A stretch of 6,859 nt of DNA, from NCBI GenBank assembly GCA_016207445.1, contig JACQPS010000252.1, positions 1 to 6,859 of the forward strand. The letters are read 5' to 3'. The notes under the pieces were generated by a model, which did no database searches, had not been told where the DNA came from, and was given only the letters and a program-made list of their open reading frames with translations. The stretch comes from Gemmatimonadota bacterium (GTDB lineage: Bacteria > Gemmatimonadota > Gemmatimonadetes > Longimicrobiales > RSA9). The position numbers and the translations under genes are program-made. Positions 6,306 to 6,859 of this stretch are shown here, one piece after another. The number at the start of each line of letters is the position of its first letter. The first letter of the stretch is position 1.

Positions 6306-6859
6306 TCAGCCCGCGAACGAGACGCGCGGCGCCTGCCGCTCGGCGGCGGCGCTCAGCTCCCAGAATTCCGCGCGCCGGAACATGAACCAGCGGGCGACCA
6401 GATTCGACGGGAAGGTCTCGGTCGCCGTGTTGTAGAACATGACGGCGTCGTTGTACGCCTGGCGGGCGAAGGCCACGCGGTTCTCCGTGGACGTCAGCTC
6501 CTCCTGAAGCAAGAGCATGTTCTGATTGGCCTTGAGCTCCGGGTACTTCTCGACCAGCGCGAAGAAGCGGGTGAGCGTGCCCGCCAGCGCCTGCTCGGCG
6601 CCGACGAGCCCGACGATCGCGGCCGCGTCCACGGGATTACCCGCGGCGCGCTGCTCCGCGGTCACCGCGGCGGCGCGCGCGCGCGTCACGGCCTCGAGCG
6701 TATCGCGCTCGTGCGCCATGTACCCCCGCGCCGTCTCGACCAGGTTGGGGATCAAGTCGTAGCGCCGCTTGAGCTGGACGTCGATCTGCGCGAAGGCGTT
6801 GCGCACGTTGTTCTTCAGGCGGACCAGGCGGTTGTATGCGGTGACCAGGAAGACGAGGA
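6306..6859 (-). CDS. lemA: LemA family protein (N-terminus beyond window)
   Basis: The frame is open to the window edge and begins in the middle of a hydrophobic stretch (LVFLVTAYN), the end of the single N-terminal membrane anchor usual in this family. The diagnostic LemA core follows directly: YNRLVRLKNNV, then QIDVQLKRRYDLIPNLVET, GYMAHERDTLEAVTRAR, a helical ELKANQNMLLLQEELTSTENR segment and YNDAVMFYNTATETFPSNLVA. About 183 residues are visible and perhaps the first 10-20 are missing. A GTG at 6804-6806 is sometimes the apparent start, but it falls inside the conserved core and cannot be the real one. LemA proteins are membrane-anchored helical-bundle proteins of poorly defined role; in Listeria LemA was noted as a source of a presented peptide, and in many genomes the gene sits beside an M48 peptidase. 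Here that peptidase follows 13 bases downstream, so the two are probably co-transcribed and act together at the membrane. The promoter lies outside the window. Confidence 0.95.
   Translation of the reverse strand, partial: LVFLVTAYNRLVRLKNNVRNAFAQIDVQLKRRYDLIPNLVETARGYMAHERDTLEAVTRARAAAVTAEQRAAGNPVDAAAIVGLVGAEQALAGTLTRFFALVEKYPELKANQNMLLLQEELTSTENRVAFARQAYNDAVMFYNTATETFPSNLVARWFMFRRAEFWELSAAAERQAPRVSFAG

Noticed and set aside
6804..6806. GTG as the start codon of the LemA gene
   Set aside because: The frame continues upstream and encodes the conserved YNRLVRLKNN segment and part of the membrane anchor, so the start must be beyond the window.
1..6859. A defence island, mobile element or other new multi-gene system
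   Set aside because: All four genes belong to recognisable housekeeping, sensory or surface-type families. No nuclease, transposase, integrase, reverse transcriptase, toxin or repeat array is visible.

Overview
The window is GC-rich bacterial DNA (roughly 70% G+C by eye, with strong G/C at third codon positions). It carries four protein-coding genes and almost no spare space. No RNA gene, CRISPR array, transposase, integrase or phage gene is visible. The base composition and gene types would suit a soil or sediment lineage such as Gemmatimonadota, Acidobacteriota, Myxococcota or Methylomirabilota, but nothing here fixes the taxon.

Layout. (1) Bases 1-1293, + strand: the 3' part of a gene for a right-handed parallel beta-helix protein; its start lies before the window. 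(2) Bases 1326-4175, - strand, converging on gene 1 with a 32-base gap: a large membrane-bound sensor histidine kinase with DUF4118, PAS, GAF, GAF, HisKA and HATPase domains. (3) Bases 4176-4333: the only sizeable intergenic region, holding a possible sigma70-type promoter for the kinase and two perfect palindromes, one of which could end transcription from the upstream genes. (4) Bases 4334-6292, - strand: a long-form M48 (HtpX-like) membrane zinc metallopeptidase with a helical C-terminal extension. (5) Bases 6306-6859, - strand: a LemA family protein whose N-terminal end runs off the window. LemA and M48 are 13 bases apart and almost certainly form one operon.

How they fit together. The LemA/M48 pair is a recurrent bacterial module, thought to act at the cytoplasmic membrane in protein quality control. 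The histidine kinase lies downstream on the same strand but seems to have its own promoter, and no response regulator is present, so its partner is unknown. The beta-helix protein points the other way and has no evident link to the rest.

I did not find convincing evidence of a new multi-gene system. The points most worth a second look are a 21-bp, one-heptad tandem duplication in the kinase signalling helix, a dispersed-repeat-like insertion in the beta-helix gene, the palindromes before the kinase, and the C-terminal extension of the metallopeptidase.
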